From CBDULQ01 sp965368115 (GTDB lineage Bacteria > Pseudomonadota > Gammaproteobacteria > SZUA-229), in contig CBDULQ010000141.1 of assembly GCA_965368115.1 (NCBI GenBank), forward strand, positions 1 through 9,548: a stretch of DNA of 9,548 nucleotides, written 5' to 3'. This document shows positions 6,912-9,548 of this stretch, in pieces. The notes beneath the pieces were generated by a model that had not been told where the DNA came from, ran no database searches, and saw only the letters and a program-made list of their open reading frames with translations. The stretch's first letter is position 1; each line of letters starts with the position of its first letter. The position numbers were made by a program, and so were the translations under genes.

Positions 6912-7853
6912 ATGTCGTCAGACGAGGATAAAACCGTATTCCGACAGCCCCAGCCCGGGGGTGATGGAGACCGTACCGTGATGCGGCCCAGGCCTGGTGG
7001 TCGACCGGCGCCGACGACACCGCCACCGACACAACCTGCGGCACCGACGCCGCCACCCGCGGCACCGCAGGCTCCGGTCGCTGAGTATGCGGCCCAGCCG
7101 ATGGAAACCGAAGCGGCTTATTTCCGCACCCGCCAGGGACTGAATCCGCTGGTCAACGCGGCCGCTACACTGATTGCCGTGTTCGAAAAAACCCGTCATG
7201 CCATGAGTCACGCCGATGTCGGTGGTTTACATCAACGGCTGGTCAACGAAATCAAGAGTTTCGAAATGCGCGCCCGCGAACAGGGCATTAAACCGGAAGT
7301 GGTTCTGGCCGCCCGCTATGTGCTGTGTACGGCACTGGATGAGGCGGTACTCAATACGCCCTGGGGAAGCGAGAGTGGCTGGACACAGCGCACCCTGCTC
7401 AGCGTGTTTCACAATGAAACCGCCGGCGGTGAGAAATTTTTTCTGATTCTCGATCGCATGCGCCAGTCACCGGCGGAGAATCTACAGATTCTCGAACTGA
7501 TGTACATCCTGCTCAGCCTGGGATTCGAAGGCAAGTATCGGGTCATTCATCGCGGACGCGACATGCTGGAACAGATTCGCGACGAAATCTTCACCACCAT
7601 CCGTCGTTACCGGGGTGAATATGAACGCTCCCTGTCGCCGAGCTGGCAGGGTCTGGGGCGCATTCGAAATACACTGGCCCAGTATCTACCGATGTGGGTG
7701 GTGGCGAGTTTTGTCGGAGCCTTGCTGTTGCTCAGTTATTCCGGTTTCAGGTACTGGCTGTATAACTCATCGTCGCCAGTGGCTGCACAGCTCACTGAAA
7801 TTTCACAGTTACGCGCCGGCGATCGTTTGCGTACCGACGAGACGGACCAGTAA
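6912..7853 (+). CDS. tssL: T6SS inner-membrane protein TssL (DotU family, no peptidoglycan-binding domain)
   Basis: TssL is anchored in the inner membrane by its C-terminus and contacts TssM and TssK. The 313-residue product has three parts. Residues 1-65 are unstructured and Pro/Ala-rich, with two copies of a K/R-T-V-x-R motif (T8 and T22). A cytoplasmic DotU domain covers about 70-250, with NPLVNAAATL (78-87), YVLCTALDEAVLNTPWG (136-152), GGEKFFLILDRM (172-183) and ELMYILLSLGFEGKYRV (195-211). A single membrane segment (about 261-283) is followed by about 30 periplasmic residues. There is no OmpA-like peptidoglycan-binding extension, and the short gap downstream does not encode one. The start is supported by a strong AGGAG (6901-6905) 6 nt upstream. 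Confidence 0.96.
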   Translation: MSSDEDKTVFRQPQPGGDGDRTVMRPRPGGRPAPTTPPPTQPAAPTPPPAAPQAPVAEYAAQPMETEAAYFRTRQGLNPLVNAAATLIAVFEKTRHAMSHADVGGLHQRLVNEIKSFEMRAREQGIKPEVVLAARYVLCTALDEAVLNTPWGSESGWTQRTLLSVFHNETAGGEKFFLILDRMRQSPAENLQILELMYILLSLGFEGKYRVIHRGRDMLEQIRDEIFTTIRRYRGEYERSLSPSWQGLGRIRNTLAQYLPMWVVASFVGALLLLSYSGFRYWLYNSSSPVAAQLTEISQLRAGDRLRTDETDQ

Positions 7854-7867
7854 CAACAGGGACAAAA

Positions 7868-7890
7868 GCCGTGGCGGGAAGCCGGACGGC
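7868..7890 (+). other. Possible stem-loop in the tssL-tssM gap
   Basis: GCCGT-GGC (7868-7875) can pair with GCC (7881-7883) and ACGGC (7886-7890), giving 5+3 base pairs with a GGGAA loop and a 2-nt bulge. It lies 14 nt after the tssL stop. It has no U-tract, so it is not a classical terminator. It could affect mRNA stability or tssM translation. Confidence 0.35.
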
Positions 7891-7919
7891 ATGAGCAGGA
7901 TATAAAACAGAGCACTTGC

Positions 7920-9548
7920 ATGAAAAAAATTCTCGAGTTTTTTAAAAACCGAATCGTGATCTCGGTGATCGGCCTGCTGGCCATTTCAATTATCATCTGG
8001 TTCGCCGGGCCGGCGATCAAATTCGGCGAAGATAATACCGCTCCGCTGGGTAGTGAAGTTGCGCGCCTGATTGCCATTATCATCGTCGTGGTGATCTGGG
8101 GGCTGAATAATCTGCGCGTGCAGATGCAGAACCGTAAACACAACGATGAGCTAGTCGACGATTTGCAGGAAAACAACAGCAACCTGCAGCATGACATGAC
8201 CTCGGATCAGGCTTCTGAAGAGCTGCATCAGTTAAACGAGCGTTTCGGCCAGGCGCTGGCGACGCTGAAAAAACTCAGATTCGGCGGCAAGGGCAGAAAC
8301 AAGGCATTGTACGAATTACCCTGGTACATCATCATCGGTCCGCCGGGGTCCGGTAAAACCACGGCATTGATCAACTCCACACTGGATTTTCCACTCGCCC
8401 AACAATTCGGTAAAGGCGCAGTTCAGGGCGTCGGCGGCACGCGAAACTGCGACTGGTGGTTTACCAACGATGCCGTGCTGATCGATACCGCGGGTCGCTA
8501 CACCACTCAGGACAGTCACAAGGTCATCGACAGTTCCGCCTGGGAAGGTTTTCTGAACCTGCTCAAGCGCAATCGTCGTCGACGTCCCATCAACGGTGCC
8601 ATTGTCGCGATCAGTGTGCAGGATCTGCTCACCCAGTCCGAAGAACAACGCATTGCGCACGCTAAAATCATTCGTTCGCGTATCGATGAATTGATGGAAA
8701 AGCTGGAAATTCGTTTTCCGATTTATCTGATGTTCACCAAGTGTGACCTGGTCTCCGGCTTCAGTGAATTTTTCGAAGATCTGAGCAAGGAAGACCGGGA
8801 GCAGGTGTGGGGTGTTTCGTTGCCTAATGCACCACAACCGGACCAGTCACCTGATTTCGATTTTCTCGGTGGCGAATTCGATGCGCTGATCCAGCGTCTG
8901 TACGATCGTGAACTGTGGCGTATGCATCAGGAACGCGACGGGCGGCGTCGCGGTGCCATTCAGGGTTTTCCGCAACAGATGGAGAACTTGCGCGGTGTAA
9001 TGGAAAGTTTTGTACGGCAGACCTTCATCAAGAACCGCTACCAGTTCCAGCCGTATCTGCGCGGCGTGTATCTTACCAGCGGTACCCAGGAAGGCAATCC
9101 CATCGATCGGATGATGTCCTCGGTATCGGCCAGTTTTGGCTTTGCCCGTGAAGCGGTGCAGATGGCGCCGGGACAGGGCAAAAGTTTCTTCCTCGGTCAC
9201 CTGTTTCGTGAGGTCATGTTTCCGGAATCGGAACTGGTGGGGTCTAATCGTAAATACGAAACCATGATTCGCTGGGCGCAACGCGCCGGCTATGTGGGCC
9301 TGGCGGCCCTGGCGGTTATCATTCTACTGGTTTGGGCGGGCAGTATTACGCGACATGAAATGTTCATGAGCGAAGTCGAAGGCTACATTGCCGAATTCAA
9401 GGCCGAGAACAAACGCCTGAGCGCCTGGAACAAGGATCTGCGTGTCGTCCTGCCGTCGCTGAATCCACTCGGCAAAGCCAGTATCGTTTATGACCAGGAC
9501 GAGCATCCCTGGTTATCCGGCATCGGACTGTACGACAGCAATGTGGAC
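7920..9548 (+). CDS. tssM: T6SS inner-membrane protein TssM (IcmF family), N-terminal 543 residues
   Basis: TssM is the large inner-membrane component of the TssJLM channel. The frame is open from the ATG at 7920 to the window edge. The family is usually 1,100-1,250 residues, so about half is present. Two membrane segments (about residues 12-30 and 46-63) precede a cytoplasmic NTPase-like domain. It carries an intact Walker A GPPGSGKTT (140-148, K146) and a Walker B-like VLIDTAGRY (186-194, D189); also seen are GGTRNCDWWFTNDAV (172-186) and FTKCDLVSGFSEFFEDL (272-288). A third membrane segment (about 456-475) leads into the periplasmic region. No good ribosome-binding site lies at normal spacing: AGGA (7897-7900) is 19 nt away. 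No in-frame start exists further up the 66-nt gap, and the MKKILEFFKNR start fits the family. Confidence 0.96.
   Translation, partial: MKKILEFFKNRIVISVIGLLAISIIIWFAGPAIKFGEDNTAPLGSEVARLIAIIIVVVIWGLNNLRVQMQNRKHNDELVDDLQENNSNLQHDMTSDQASEELHQLNERFGQALATLKKLRFGGKGRNKALYELPWYIIIGPPGSGKTTALINSTLDFPLAQQFGKGAVQGVGGTRNCDWWFTNDAVLIDTAGRYTTQDSHKVIDSSAWEGFLNLLKRNRRRRPINGAIVAISVQDLLTQSEEQRIAHAKIIRSRIDELMEKLEIRFPIYLMFTKCDLVSGFSEFFEDLSKEDREQVWGVSLPNAPQPDQSPDFDFLGGEFDALIQRLYDRELWRMHQERDGRRRGAIQGFPQQMENLRGVMESFVRQTFIKNRYQFQPYLRGVYLTSGTQEGNPIDRMMSSVSASFGFAREAVQMAPGQGKSFFLGHLFREVMFPESELVGSNRKYETMIRWAQRAGYVGLAALAVIILLVWAGSITRHEMFMSEVEGYIAEFKAENKRLSAWNKDLRVVLPSLNPLGKASIVYDQDEHPWLSGIGLYDSNVD

Noticed and set aside
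8316..8837. A 173-codon minus-strand frame inside tssM
   Set aside because: It lies opposite the Walker A and B region of TssM, which is clearly the coding strand.

Overview
The window is the core of a type VI secretion system (T6SS) locus made of two divergent operons. Eight genes are recognisable and all eight are T6SS components. Reading leftward from a central intergenic region are tssA, tssB and tssC (tssC is cut by the left edge). Reading rightward are an FHA-domain gene (fha/tagH), tssJ, tssK, tssL and tssM (tssM is cut by the right edge). No RNA genes, insertion sequences, CRISPR arrays, prophage genes or rho-independent terminators were seen.

The layout, tssABC divergent from fha-tssJKLM, is the one I recall for the Pseudomonas aeruginosa H1-T6SS and its relatives (the subtype that carries Fha with a PpkA/PppA threonine-phosphorylation switch). 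The host is therefore most likely a gammaproteobacterium of intermediate GC content. I cannot name the genus. By analogy, the left operon would continue beyond the window with hcp, tssE/F/G and clpV, and the right operon with tagF, pppA and ppkA. Those genes are not in the window.

Region by region: 1-2936 encodes the contractile sheath proteins TssB and TssC and the cap/priming protein TssA. 2937-3301 is a 365-bp AT-rich intergenic region, with a good sigma70-type promoter candidate for tssA, a 9-bp direct repeat just downstream of it, a CRP/Vfr-like palindrome, and a weaker TATAAT-type candidate for the rightward operon. 3302-9548 encodes the FHA scaffold protein and the envelope complex: the outer-membrane lipoprotein TssJ, the baseplate adaptor TssK, and the inner-membrane proteins TssL (DotU-like) and TssM (IcmF-like).

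Together these proteins would form the TssJLM trans-envelope channel, the TssK connection to the baseplate, and the TssBC sheath started and extended with TssA. The Fha protein would control assembly by binding phosphothreonine. The most interesting detail is a twice-repeated K/R-T-V-x-R motif at the extreme N-terminus of TssL, which could be the phosphorylated ligand of the FHA domain encoded in the same operon. Overall this is a recognisable known system rather than a new one. The points of interest are regulatory sites and domain-level variations.
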